This document shows positions 1-8,932 of a stretch of DNA of 64,000 nt, one piece after another (the first letter of the stretch is position 1; every line of letters starts with the position of its first letter). Origin of the DNA: Paraliobacillus sp044383835 (GTDB lineage: Bacteria > Bacillota > Bacilli > Bacillales > Amphibacillaceae); contig NZ_JBISEP010000009.1 of assembly GCF_044383835.1 (NCBI RefSeq), positions 1-64,000 of the forward strand, read 5' to 3'. The translations under genes and the position numbers were made by a program. The notes under the pieces are model-generated. The model was not told the DNA's origin. It made no database searches and saw only the letters and a program-made list of their open reading frames with translations.

Positions 1-187
1 TAAAGCAGCTTAGCTACTTTAGGACGCGAACATAAAATAATTCAGTTGACTATTCTGACTCACCAACGTGATTTGACATAGAACCTTTTTATCTTAAGCA
101 AGCAAATTAGCTGTGGAAATATACGATACTCCTCGAAAATGAAGTGCAATTTTCTTCGTGCGATGCATTGCTGTCGAAGTATTCCTT

Positions 188-344
188 GTCCTGTAGGAAC
201 AGAGCGAGCTGAAGATCCACTCCTTAAAGGAATGGACCTTATACTAAAACCGTCACGTCCTGTGACAACATCTAACTGACCCACGTCTTGTGGCCCCGAA
301 GCCGTGCCTGCGGAAAGAAAGTATATTTCGACAGCGGTGTTTGT
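188..344. repeat. Degenerate Bacillaceae-type intergenic repeat (probable)
   Basis: The stretch 1-446 has no convincing gene. From about 190 it reads CCTGTAGGAACAGAGCGAGC, and from about 303 CGTGCCTGCGGAAAG, ending in GCGGTGTTTG. These phrases resemble, from memory, an intergenic repeat seen in many Bacillaceae genomes (CCTGCGGGAAAGCGAG ... GGAAAGCGAAGTATATTTC ... GCGGTGTTTG). Inside it TCCACTCCTT (209-218) pairs with AAGGAATGGA (219-228), with one G-T pair. The copy looks worn. The family assignment is recall, not a search. A 74-codon minus-strand reading frame over it (60-284) has no recognisable content. Confidence 0.4.
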
Positions 345-446
345 TCTTCTTCATTAAAATAAATGTTCGTATTTTCTATTGAGAAATATTGTTTTGTCTC
401 AAGCTCTTTTTAATCCATTCTTTTATTAGAAATCAGCTATATGATT

Positions 447-1118
447 CTATCTGGCTACTTGTTCTAAATTACCATTCTTCTCCATTCGGAATGTAGGTGT
501 AGCAGTATCGTCTTGATCTTGGAATACGACCATTTTTCTGGCTCGATCCATGATTTGTAAGAAAGCTTGGTAATCAGATTGAACTGTTTCTAGTTGTTTT
601 TCCAAGTGTTTCACTTCTTTTTGCAATTTTTCGTTTTCATTATGTAAATGATCACGTTCTTGCTTGGTCTTTTGCAGGATGTTTTTAGAATAAGTTGTTT
701 CTTCCATTTCTTTTTTTACAGTTTTTAAATATTGAATGACTTGGTTTAAATTTAATTCTTTTACTTTGGTAGATAAAGAATTAGAAACAGAAGATTGATT
801 GATAAATGCCTCTTCACTAGTTTCCTTTGGTTTGTTATTTTCTAAATGAAAAGAACGATTTAATTGATTTTGTTGTCTAGCAATATTTCTTTTCTTTTCT
901 TTTCGTTGTCTTTTCGCAATAGCAACTGCTTGTTCATAACGTTGTCTGATTTCGGCATTCCATCGAAACCCGCAAGCAGCAGAGGTTCGGTTTAATTTAT
1001 CTCCGACTTCTTCAAATGCATTTAACTGCGTACTACCTTCACGAATATGCCTAAGCACCGTTTCTGCTAATAATAGATCATCCTCATGTGACCAGGCGTC
1101 TTGTCTAACCTTTGCCAA
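447..1118 (-). CDS. RsfA family prespore-type transcription factor
   Basis: The 223-residue protein starts with a Myb/SANT-like DNA-binding domain (residues 1-70, with W9 and the motif GFRWN). That layout is typical of the RsfA/YlbO family, whose B. subtilis member RsfA tunes SigF-dependent genes in the forespore. A basic stretch (KRQRKEKKR, about 70-80) follows. A long coiled coil (about 130-195) probably mediates dimerisation. The ATG at 1118 is preceded by AAGGAGTG. The gene lies downstream of rarA on the same strand, 121 bp away. A role in sporulation gene control is inferred from the family. Whether it is the true RsfA or the YlbO paralogue cannot be decided here, so no symbol is given. 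Confidence 0.8.
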   Translation of the reverse strand: MAKVRQDAWSHEDDLLLAETVLRHIREGSTQLNAFEEVGDKLNRTSAACGFRWNAEIRQRYEQAVAIAKRQRKEKKRNIARQQNQLNRSFHLENNKPKETSEEAFINQSSVSNSLSTKVKELNLNQVIQYLKTVKKEMEETTYSKNILQKTKQERDHLHNENEKLQKEVKHLEKQLETVQSDYQAFLQIMDRARKMVVFQDQDDTATPTFRMEKNGNLEQVAR

Positions 1119-1239
1119 TTTTTTTCACTCCTTAACCCTTTTTCTATCTAGTAACTTTGCAGTATAAAACTAGTTACTGGATTAGAACGAATATTGTTTT
1201 TTACTAGTATGATCAGAAATGATTAGCAATATACAAAAG

Positions 1240-2502
1240 TTATTTTAAATTGTCATAGATTTGTTTAAAAGCCCGTTCTACTTTACTGGTTTCCTTTGGA
1301 TGATAGTACTTTTTGTGTTGTAGTTTATCTGGTAAGTATTGTTGCTTGACCCATCCACTCTCGTATTGATGAGGATATTGATAGTCAACTCCTCTACCTA
1401 ACTGTTTCGCACCTTGATAGTGCGCATCTTTTAGATGTGGAGGAATGTCACCTATGTCTTCATGTCTGATATCAGATAATGCTTGATCTAATGCTTTGTA
1501 TGCTGAATTTGATTTTGGTGACAAACATAATTCTACAATTGCTACAGATAAAGGTATACGCGCTTCTGGAAAGCCAAGTCTTTCAGCAGCTTCAACTGCA
1601 GCTAAAGCGCGAGCTCCTGCTTGAGGGTTCGCAACACCAATATCTTCATAGGCGCAAACAATCATTCTACGAGCAATACTATCTAAGTCGCCAGCTTCAA
1701 TCAATCTACCTAAGTAATGAAGTGCTGCATTTACATCACTTCCTCGAATAGATTTTTGGAATGCAGAAAGTACATCGTAATGTGCATCACCATTCTTATC
1801 GTGTGAAAAACTTTTCTTCTGCATGCAAGCTTCTGCAATATCAAGTGTAAGATTAATTTGACCTTGATCATTTTTTGGTGTCGAGTAAGCAGCAAGTTCT
1901 AATCCATTTAAAGCAGCACGTAAATCACCATTTGCTGCTTGAGCAAAATGAGTATACGCCTCAGTTGATATGTTGATTAGTAAATTTCCTAACCCATTTT
2001 CTTTATCTTGGATAGCTCGTTCAATTGCTACTTTTACATCACTTGGTTGCAATCGTTCTAGTTCAAATAAGTGCACACGACTTCGGATGGCGGGGTTAAT
2101 TGAATGAAAAGGATTACTAGTCGTACAGCCGATTAATGTAATTAGATTACTCTCTACATGAGGTAACAAAAAGTCTTGTTTCGCTTTATCTAATCGATGA
2201 ACTTCATCTAAAATTACTACTAGCTGACCGAACATTTTTGCTTCTTCTATAACTATCTCCATATCTTTCTTTTTATCCACTACTGCATTTAATAATTTAT
2301 GTTTCATTTTTAGACTTTTTGCTAATGCGATCGCCATCGACGTTTTACCTGTACCTGGGGGGCCAAATAAAATCATTGAAGCTAACCGATTCGCCTCCAC
2401 CATGCGCCTGATCATCTTACCTTCGCTAACCAGATGTTCTTGCCCAATGATATGATCAATATGGGAGGGTCTCATACGATAGGCTAGAGGGTTTTGTACC
2501 AT
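1240..2502 (-). CDS. rarA: Replication-associated recombination protein A, AAA+ ATPase
   Basis: RarA (YrvN/MgsA) acts at stalled replication forks, modulating recombination and replication restart in the cytoplasm. The 420-residue protein shows Walker A GPPGTGKT at 47-54 and Walker B VVILDE at 95-100. An RSR segment of arginine-finger type follows, then the clamp-loader-like helical C-terminal domain (GDLRAALNGLE; GARALAAVEAAERLGFPE). Length and order match the bacterial family. The ATG at 2502 follows AAAAGGAG. It is transcribed away from cymR, the usual Bacillus arrangement. An imperfect inverted repeat at 1148-1180, between its stop and the next gene, could end or attenuate its transcript but has no T-run. 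Confidence 0.95.
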   Translation of the reverse strand: MVQNPLAYRMRPSHIDHIIGQEHLVSEGKMIRRMVEANRLASMILFGPPGTGKTSMAIALAKSLKMKHKLLNAVVDKKKDMEIVIEEAKMFGQLVVILDEVHRLDKAKQDFLLPHVESNLITLIGCTTSNPFHSINPAIRSRVHLFELERLQPSDVKVAIERAIQDKENGLGNLLINISTEAYTHFAQAANGDLRAALNGLELAAYSTPKNDQGQINLTLDIAEACMQKKSFSHDKNGDAHYDVLSAFQKSIRGSDVNAALHYLGRLIEAGDLDSIARRMIVCAYEDIGVANPQAGARALAAVEAAERLGFPEARIPLSVAIVELCLSPKSNSAYKALDQALSDIRHEDIGDIPPHLKDAHYQGAKQLGRGVDYQYPHQYESGWVKQQYLPDKLQHKKYYHPKETSKVERAFKQIYDNLK

Positions 2503-2647
2503 AATGAATATGCTCCTTTTAGTTTATACTTGACTTGACTTATAATTAATAAATAGCTAAAATATTACATTGTTTTCAAGCATTCTATTTAGTTATTTTC
2601 TCTAGCGTACTGATAACCTTTTGAAAATGCAAGAATAATACGATTCG

Positions 2648-2656
2648 TGCTATAAT
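2648..2656 (+). promoter_or_regulatory. Extended -10 promoter candidate for cymR operon
   Basis: TGC-TATAAT forms an extended -10 element about 130 bp upstream of the cymR start. No -35 hexamer sits at 17 bp, which is tolerable for an extended -10 promoter. The untranslated leader would be about 120 bases. The 2503-2786 gap between divergent rarA and cymR shows nothing else clear. Confidence 0.45.
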
Positions 2657-2786
2657 AAAAGTTAGTGAAATTTATACTATTTACTATTTCATTGAATGAT
2701 TTTGTAAAATGGTAAGAAGCTATATTAATATAACAGTATAAAACTACTTTTTGTTAATGAATAGCGTTGAACAGGAGAGTGTTACG

Positions 2787-3212
2787 GTGAAAATTTCTAC
2801 GAAGGGTCGTTATGGACTAACCATTATGATTGAATTAGCTAAACGAGTTGGTGAAGGACCTGTTTCATTAAAAACAATTGCTAATGAAAAGCAGTTATCT
2901 GAACATTATTTAGAACAACTTGTCCCGCCTTTACGTAACGCTTGTTTAGTCAAAAGCGTTCGCGGTGCATATGGTGGATATATGCTAGCCAAAGAAGCAA
3001 AAGATATTACTGCTGGCGATATCATCAGAATTTTAGAGGGACCGATCACACCAGTAGAAGGTATTGAAAATGAAGAGCCAGCGAAACAAGCACTATGGAT
3101 TAGGATTCGTGATGCTGTGAAAAATGTGCTAGATACGACAACACTGGATGATTTGTCAAAATATAATGAAGAGGATCAACTAAGCCAAGATCCATACATG
3201 TTCTATATTTAA
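2787..3212 (+). CDS. cymR: Cysteine metabolism repressor, Rrf2 family
   Basis: CymR is the master repressor of cysteine and sulfur uptake genes; in B. subtilis it works in complex with CysK. The 141-residue Rrf2 protein has the winged-helix opening KISTKGRYGLTIMIELAK, the segment LSEHYLEQL and the wing GAYGGYML. It ends in the family tail PYMFYI. Rrf2 cluster-binding cysteines are absent, as in other CymR proteins. I chose the GTG at 2787 because it follows AGGAG and gives the family's usual N-terminus. An in-frame ATG at 2751 would add 12 unmatched residues. It heads a cysteine desulfurase-mnmA run, placing cysteine sensing beside cysteine use. Confidence 0.93.
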   Translation: MKISTKGRYGLTIMIELAKRVGEGPVSLKTIANEKQLSEHYLEQLVPPLRNACLVKSVRGAYGGYMLAKEAKDITAGDIIRILEGPITPVEGIENEEPAKQALWIRIRDAVKNVLDTTTLDDLSKYNEEDQLSQDPYMFYI

Positions 3213-3258
3213 AAATAAAATCTGTAGGTACGTTAAATTTAGAAAGAAGGCGAAAAAG

Positions 3259-4398
3259 ATGGAGCCAATTTACCTTGATCATGCAGCAACTACACCTATG
3301 CATCCTGATGTGATAAAGGAAATGAATCATGCAATGGAAAATACGTTTGGTAATCCATCTAGTGTGCATTTTTTTGGTAGAAATGCTCGAAAAAAACTTG
3401 ATGAGGCTAGACGTGTAGCCGCAAGTAGTATTGGAGCAAATGAAAAAGAAATTACTTTCACAAGTGGTGGTACAGAAGCAGACAATATGGCTTTGTTAGG
3501 TGTTGCTTTTTCCAACAAACGAAAAGGAAATCATATTATAACGACCGAAATAGAGCATCACGCTACCTTGCATACGATTCAGTATTTGGAGAAACAAGGG
3601 TTTCAAGTAACCTATTTACCTGTTAATGAATCGGGTCAAGTGATGGTTGAAGATGTTCAAAAAGCACTAACGGATGAAACAATCCTTGTTACAATTATGA
3701 TGGTAAATAATGAAACAGGGGCTATTCAACCAATTAAACAAATAGGGGAGTTACTTCAAGATCACCAAGCCTATTTCCACACAGATGCAGTACAAGCTTA
3801 CGGATTGTTATCAATCAATGTGCAACAGCTCGGTGTTGACTTATTGACTACCTCTGCACATAAAATAAATGGTCCTAAAGGCGTTGGCTTTCTTTATATT
3901 AAACAAGGTACGAAATTTGAAGCGTTACATCATGGAGGAGAACAGGAACGAAAACGACGTCCTGGAACAGAAAATATTACAGCAATTATTGGTTTTAAAA
4001 AAGCAATTGAATTAGCTGGAACAGAAAGAACAGAGCGAGTGAAAAAATATCAATCATTGAAGCAGTTATTTTTAAACAGTCTTCAAGAAAATAGTGTTGA
4101 TTTTTCAGTCAATAGCTCGATTGAAATAATTCCTACGATTATTAATATTAGTTTCCCCGGAACGAATGTTGAAGCATTATTGATGAACTTGGATTTAGAG
4201 GGGATTGCAGCATCAAGTGGTAGTGCTTGTACTGCTGGATCAGTTGAAGCCTCTCATGTATTGTCTGCGATGTTTGGAAGAGGGAACGAAAAAACACTCA
4301 ATTCCATTCGTTTTAGCTTTGGGATAGCAAATGATGAACAACAAATAAAAATGGCTGCTAATCGCGTAGCAACGATTGTTAAACGACTTAGAAAGTAG
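3259..4398 (+). CDS. iscS: Cysteine desulfurase, IscS/NifS type (YrvO)
   Basis: This PLP enzyme removes sulfur from cysteine as a protein persulfide. The B. subtilis counterpart YrvO passes it to MnmA for tRNA 2-thiolation. The 379-residue protein shows the PLP lysine K202 in SAHKINGPKG and the persulfide cysteine C324 in SSGSACTAG. The N-terminal YLDHAATTP and the RRPGTENI motif are also present. The mnmA gene begins 14 bp after its stop, which supports the same partnership. The start has an AGAAAGAAGG-type binding site. The CymR repressor gene lies 46 bp upstream. Confidence 0.93.
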   Translation: MEPIYLDHAATTPMHPDVIKEMNHAMENTFGNPSSVHFFGRNARKKLDEARRVAASSIGANEKEITFTSGGTEADNMALLGVAFSNKRKGNHIITTEIEHHATLHTIQYLEKQGFQVTYLPVNESGQVMVEDVQKALTDETILVTIMMVNNETGAIQPIKQIGELLQDHQAYFHTDAVQAYGLLSINVQQLGVDLLTTSAHKINGPKGVGFLYIKQGTKFEALHHGGEQERKRRPGTENITAIIGFKKAIELAGTERTERVKKYQSLKQLFLNSLQENSVDFSVNSSIEIIPTIINISFPGTNVEALLMNLDLEGIAASSGSACTAGSVEASHVLSAMFGRGNEKTLNSIRFSFGIANDEQQIKMAANRVATIVKRLRK

Positions 4399-4412
4399 TG
4401 AGGTGACAAAAG

Positions 4413-5522
4413 ATGACCGATAATAGTAATACACGTGTTGTAGTAGGAATGAGTGGTGGAGTAGACTCTTCTGTCACAGCCTTATTGCTTAAACAACAAG
4501 GATATGATGTCGTTGGTATCTTTATGAAAAACTGGGATGACACAGATGAGTTTGGTGTTTGTAGGGCCACAGAGGATTTCGATGATGTTGTTCGTGTCTG
4601 TAACCAATTAGACATACCTTATTATGCAGTGAATTTTGAGAAACAATATTGGGATAAGGTGTTTACTTATTTTTTGAATGAGTATAGAGCGGGTCGAACA
4701 CCAAACCCAGATGTGATGTGTAATAAAGAAATTAAATTTAAAGCATTTTTAGAACATGCACTATCATTAGGTGCTGATTATGTAGCGACAGGTCACTATG
4801 CCCAAGTAAGAAAAGTGAACGACCACTATGAAATGCTCCGTGGTGTAGATGATAATAAAGATCAAACGTATTTCTTGAACCAGCTATCTTCGGATGTATT
4901 AGCAAAAGTGATGTTCCCGCTAGGGCATCTACCGAAAAAAGAAGTCCGTCGAATAGCAGACGAACATGAGTTGGCAACTGCTAAAAAGAAAGATAGCACT
5001 GGAATATGTTTTATTGGTGAACGTAATTTTAAAGCATTCCTTAGTGAGTACTTACCAGCACAGCCAGGCAGAATGAAAACAATGACTGGGGAAGATAAAG
5101 GACAGCATGAGGGATTAATGTATTATACAATTGGACAACGCCAAGGTTTAGGTATTGGTGGTCCAGGTGATCCATGGTTTGTTGTAGGAAAAGATTTAAA
5201 GGAAAATGTTCTTCTTGTAGAACAGGGATATGATAATGCTTATTTATATTCAGATGGATTAATTGCTACGGATGTCAATTGGATTAACGAGGCGCCAACT
5301 CAAGCAATCATTTGTACGGCAAAGTTTCGTTATCGTCAAAAAGATAGCAAGGTAACAGTCGTTCCATTAGATGATAATCGAGTGGAAGTAATATTTGATC
5401 AACCTGAACGTGCAATTACACCTGGTCAAGCAGTTGTTTTTTATAATGAAGATGTGTGTCTAGGTGGGGCAACCATAGATGAAATCTTTAAAAATAACAA
5501 ACGATTAAACTATGTAGGATAA
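4413..5522 (+). CDS. mnmA: tRNA-specific 2-thiouridylase MnmA
   Basis: MnmA puts sulfur on position 2 of wobble U34 in Lys, Glu and Gln tRNAs, using ATP and a persulfide from the upstream desulfurase. The 369-residue protein has the PP-loop SGGVDSS (14-20). Its two catalytic cysteines are C103 (CNKEIKF) and C199 (TGICFIGERNF). The family motifs ATGHYA and TIGQRQGLGIGG are present, with a C-terminal beta-barrel region. Length is normal. It lies 14 bp behind the desulfurase gene and is closed by a strong terminator at 5526, so cymR-iscS-mnmA looks like one unit. Confidence 0.96.
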   Translation: MTDNSNTRVVVGMSGGVDSSVTALLLKQQGYDVVGIFMKNWDDTDEFGVCRATEDFDDVVRVCNQLDIPYYAVNFEKQYWDKVFTYFLNEYRAGRTPNPDVMCNKEIKFKAFLEHALSLGADYVATGHYAQVRKVNDHYEMLRGVDDNKDQTYFLNQLSSDVLAKVMFPLGHLPKKEVRRIADEHELATAKKKDSTGICFIGERNFKAFLSEYLPAQPGRMKTMTGEDKGQHEGLMYYTIGQRQGLGIGGPGDPWFVVGKDLKENVLLVEQGYDNAYLYSDGLIATDVNWINEAPTQAIICTAKFRYRQKDSKVTVVPLDDNRVEVIFDQPERAITPGQAVVFYNEDVCLGGATIDEIFKNNKRLNYVG

Positions 5523-5525
5523 AGA

Positions 5526-5562
5526 AATACAGAACAGATTACGTTTCTGTTCTGTATTTTCA
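5526..5562 (+). terminator. Rho-independent terminator after mnmA
   Basis: A perfect 12-bp stem AATACAGAACAG / CTGTTCTGTATT with a 9-base loop, followed by a short T-rich tail. It separates mnmA from the TPR gene. Confidence 0.8.
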
Positions 5563-5587
5563 TATTATTAGAAAGGTGAATGTTTTT

Positions 5588-6256
5588 ATGGAAGAAATGA
5601 ATCAAGGTATTCAATATATGCAAGAAGGAAAATATCAAGAAGCAGCGCAATATTTTAATGATGTAATTGAGCAGTCCCCTGATGATCCAGTAGGTTATAT
5701 TAACTTTGGCAATTTATTAGTACATATAAATGATTTTGATCGTGCCATTCGTTTTTTTCAAAAAGCAATTGCCTTAGACGAAACAGCTGCGACAGCTTAT
5801 TATGGGTTAGCTAATTTATACTTTGAACAAGAAGATTATGCGAAAGCGCAACGCTATTATCAAAAAGCGGTGCATTATGGTCTTGAAGAAGCGGATGTGT
5901 TTTTTATGTTAGGTTTGTCCTTTCAACAAGAAAATCATGATAAACTAGCATTACCATATTTTCAACGTGCAAAAGAAATTCAACCAGATGATGAAGTTAT
6001 TCTTTTTCAATATGGTTTGTCGCTTGCCCAAACAAAACAGTTGTCTCTAGCAAAAGAAACGTTTGAACAAGTGCTAGCGATCAATGAGTCACACAGTGAT
6101 GCACATTATAATTTAGGCGTTGCATTCTTATTTGAAGAAAATATTGAACAAGCACTATACCACTTGAACGAAGCGATAAATTTGGAACCAGAGCATACGC
6201 TAGCTTTGAGCTTGAAGGGGCAAGTGGAGGAAATAGTGCAACAAAAAGAGGAATAA
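5588..6256 (+). CDS. TPR-repeat protein, YrrB type
   Basis: This 222-residue soluble protein is almost entirely tetratricopeptide repeats, about six units of 34 residues (for example AYYGLANLYFEQEDYAKAQ and DAHYNLGVAFLFEENIEQAL). TPR proteins serve as protein-binding scaffolds. Its position between mnmA and recD2 is that of B. subtilis yrrB, whose exact partner I do not know. I chose the ATG at 5588, which lies behind GAAAGGTG. A GTG four codons earlier is possible but overlaps that binding site. The partner could be RecD2 or the MnmA system; this is only inference. Confidence 0.82.
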   Translation: MEEMNQGIQYMQEGKYQEAAQYFNDVIEQSPDDPVGYINFGNLLVHINDFDRAIRFFQKAIALDETAATAYYGLANLYFEQEDYAKAQRYYQKAVHYGLEEADVFFMLGLSFQQENHDKLALPYFQRAKEIQPDDEVILFQYGLSLAQTKQLSLAKETFEQVLAINESHSDAHYNLGVAFLFEENIEQALYHLNEAINLEPEHTLALSLKGQVEEIVQQKEE

Positions 6257-6281
6257 TGATGGCAAAGGGGGTCCTTCTGTG

Positions 6282-8606
6282 ATGGAAAAAGTACAAAAAA
6301 ATAAAGAAGAGCGATATATAAAGGGAGAACTTATCCATACTATTTTTTCTAATCAACAGGAGCATTTCTCCATTGCAAAAATAAAAGTGCTTGATACAAA
6401 TGAATCATTTGCTGAAAATGAATTAGTAATTAAAGGGTACTTTAGTGAATTAGCAATTGGAGAACCATATATTTTTCAAGGTCATTTCGTTGATCATAAA
6501 AAATTTGGTTTACAATATCAAGTGGAGCATTATCGCCGTTTTATTCCAGACACAACAGAAGGATTAATTGCTTACCTTTCGAGTGATTTATTTCATGGAG
6601 TAGGTAAGAAGCTAGCCCAGCGAATTGTTGACAAGTTAGGTGATACAGCTGTATCTAAAATTTTGAAAGATGCAAGTGTGTTAAATTCTATTAAAGGATT
6701 GTCAAAGGAAAAAGCGGAGAATCTATCTCGTATTCTTCAAGAACATCAAGGTTTTGAGCACGTGGTCGTGCATTTGTCCAAATATGGCTTTGGATTAAAA
6801 ATGGCTCAAAAAATATATGGTACATATCAAGAGGAAGCAATTAATATATTGGAAAACAATCCTTATCAATATGTGTTTGACATTGACGGGTTTGGATTTA
6901 TACGGGCTGATGAAGTGGCTAAACAAAATGAGTTAACAATGAATTATCCAATGCGTTTACAAGCTGGTTGTTTATATACATTGCATGAGTCTATTCAAGA
7001 TGGGCATGTTTATTTACCAATTGATACATTACTAGCTAAGACTAGTCGTTTAATTCAAGCGCAACGTTATCAAATTTCCGAAGAGGATTTAATTGCACAA
7101 CTGGAAGCATTACATACGAGTAAGCATGTGATTATTGATAATGAACGAGTTTACTTACCAGTTTTATATTATGCGGAAACAGGTTTTTGTACACAGTTAA
7201 AGCGTACCCTTGAACACGAACTTGATAGCGGAATTGTTGAGGCAGACTTATTAAAGATTGTTGGTAAAATTGAAGAAGAAGAGCATTTAAGTTATGGAAA
7301 AGAACAGTTCGAAGCTATTCAGCAGGCGTTATCCCAAAAGGTAATGATTTTGACAGGAGGACCGGGGACGGGAAAAACAACAGTTATTAAAGGGATTTTA
7401 CGTGCTTACAGTGATTTACATGATATGTCACTTGATCCAATTACATACGATAAAAAATCAGACTTCCCTTTCATTTTAACTGCTCCTACCGGAAGAGCTG
7501 CGAAGCGAATGACTGAATCAACGGGGTTACCTGCGGTGACGATTCATCGATTATTAGGGTGGGACGGTAATGATAGTTTTGAGAAAGACGAAAACAATCA
7601 ATTAGACGGAAAGCTGTTAGTTGTTGATGAATTTTCTATGGTAGATGTATTTTTAGCGAATCAACTATTTAAAGCAATACCGAATCAAATGCAAGTTTTA
7701 TTAGTTGGGGATGAGGATCAATTGCCGTCTGTTGGCCCAGGTCAAGTGTTAGCTGATTTATTAGCAAGTGATCGTATCCCAGCAGTCAAACTAGATGAAG
7801 TCTATCGTCAAAAAGAAGGATCAAAAATTATTCAACTTGCACATGAAATGAAACAAAATATCTTATCGATAGATTCATTAACCAAATCATCTGACTTTAA
7901 CTTTATTCATTGTAATGAAGATCAAGTGATAGAAGTAGTGAAACAAATAATGGACAAAGCACAGACAAAAGGATTAGATCTAAAAGACATGCAAGTAGTT
8001 GCCCCGATGTATCGCACACAAGCTGGGATTCATCGACTAAACGAAGAAATGCAACAATTAATTAACCCAAAACAAAAAGGGAAGAGGGAAATAAAAACTC
8101 GAGATGCTATTTTTAGAACAGGTGACAAAGTTATTCAACTAGTTAATCAGCCAGAAGATGGTGTTTTTAACGGGGATATTGGAGAGATTATAGCAATCAA
8201 GCAAGAAGATGAGTCAGAAGAACAAGAGGAACAAGTTATTGTAGCTTATGATGAAAAAGAGGTAGCGTATAACCGCAAAGATGTATTAAATATTATGCAT
8301 GCCTATTGTATATCTATCCATAAATCACAAGGAAGCGAATTTCCGATTGTTATCTTTCCAATTGTTTCGAGTTACCGCCGAATGCTTAAAAAAAATTTAT
8401 TGTATACTGCAATTACTCGAGCAAAACAGTCACTTCTGTTGTGTGGAGATAAACATTCCTTTCTAAAAGGTGTGCAAGAGGAAGATAAAAATAGTAGGTA
8501 TACCACTTTAACAGAAAAGCTCCAACTATTATTGGATGGAGAATTGATAATGAAAGAACAAGCTGATAGAGAAGATGGTGAATTATCTCCATATGATTTT
8601 TTGTAA
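6282..8606 (+). CDS. recD2: RecD-like ATP-dependent DNA helicase RecD2
   Basis: RecD2 (YrrC) is a 5'-3' superfamily 1B helicase acting in mismatch repair, replication fork control and recombination, outside any RecBC complex. The 774-residue protein has the N-terminal extension with helix-hairpin-helix segments (GVGKKLAQRIVDKLG; IKGLSKEKAENL) that marks the D2 class. Walker A is GGPGTGKTT (359-367) and Walker B is VVDEF (447-451). The C-terminal helicase motif is AYCISIHKSQGSEFP. The start may be ATG 6282 or the overlapping GTG 6279; both lie behind AAAGGGGG. It follows the TPR gene by about 25 bp. Confidence 0.94.
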   Translation: MEKVQKNKEERYIKGELIHTIFSNQQEHFSIAKIKVLDTNESFAENELVIKGYFSELAIGEPYIFQGHFVDHKKFGLQYQVEHYRRFIPDTTEGLIAYLSSDLFHGVGKKLAQRIVDKLGDTAVSKILKDASVLNSIKGLSKEKAENLSRILQEHQGFEHVVVHLSKYGFGLKMAQKIYGTYQEEAINILENNPYQYVFDIDGFGFIRADEVAKQNELTMNYPMRLQAGCLYTLHESIQDGHVYLPIDTLLAKTSRLIQAQRYQISEEDLIAQLEALHTSKHVIIDNERVYLPVLYYAETGFCTQLKRTLEHELDSGIVEADLLKIVGKIEEEEHLSYGKEQFEAIQQALSQKVMILTGGPGTGKTTVIKGILRAYSDLHDMSLDPITYDKKSDFPFILTAPTGRAAKRMTESTGLPAVTIHRLLGWDGNDSFEKDENNQLDGKLLVVDEFSMVDVFLANQLFKAIPNQMQVLLVGDEDQLPSVGPGQVLADLLASDRIPAVKLDEVYRQKEGSKIIQLAHEMKQNILSIDSLTKSSDFNFIHCNEDQVIEVVKQIMDKAQTKGLDLKDMQVVAPMYRTQAGIHRLNEEMQQLINPKQKGKREIKTRDAIFRTGDKVIQLVNQPEDGVFNGDIGEIIAIKQEDESEEQEEQVIVAYDEKEVAYNRKDVLNIMHAYCISIHKSQGSEFPIVIFPIVSSYRRMLKKNLLYTAITRAKQSLLLCGDKHSFLKGVQEEDKNSRYTTLTEKLQLLLDGELIMKEQADREDGELSPYDFL

Positions 8607-8716
8607 TCTGATCTAGTATTGCTTCATACAATCTGCTCTATTTTACTATGATATTTGTATATAATCATTTTATTTTGGGGAAAATGATAGTAAAAATAGT
8701 AGCAGGAGTGAGTGTA

Positions 8717-8905
8717 TTGCGTTGTCCAAATTGTAAAAGTAAAAACATTGGTCGGATAGGTAATCAACATTATTATTGTTGGGAATGCTTTATAGAATTA
8801 AAATTAGAGGAAAATATATTTCATATGGATCAAGTAGAAGAAGATGGCTCCTTAAGTTCATTAAATGATCTTTTTACAGAAGAAGATCGATCTTTACAAA
8901 GATAA
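8717..8905 (+). CDS. Small zinc-ribbon protein, unknown function
   Basis: A 62-residue protein with two cysteine pairs, CPNC (C3, C6) and CWEC (C21, C24), spaced as a zinc ribbon. An acidic tail holds the phrase DGSLSSLNDLF. I chose the TTG at 8717 because AGGAGTG lies 6 bases upstream and the first cysteine pair follows immediately. Earlier in-frame starts would add an unlikely hydrophobic leader. It lies between recD2 and the AI-2E-type permease gene. A metal-binding adaptor or nucleic-acid-contact role is possible, but no function is known to me. Confidence 0.72.
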   Translation: MRCPNCKSKNIGRIGNQHYYCWECFIELKLEENIFHMDQVEEDGSLSSLNDLFTEEDRSLQR

Positions 8906-8932
8906 TGGATATCTTAATAAGGAGTAATCGAT

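Noticed and set aside
60..284. Minus-strand 74-codon reading frame at the left edge
   Set aside because: It overlies the repeat-like sequence, has no ribosome site and shows no recognisable protein pattern.
1479..1751. Plus-strand 90-codon frame inside rarA
   Set aside because: It is antisense to conserved rarA codons and composed of low-complexity Leu/Gln sequence typical of a shadow frame.
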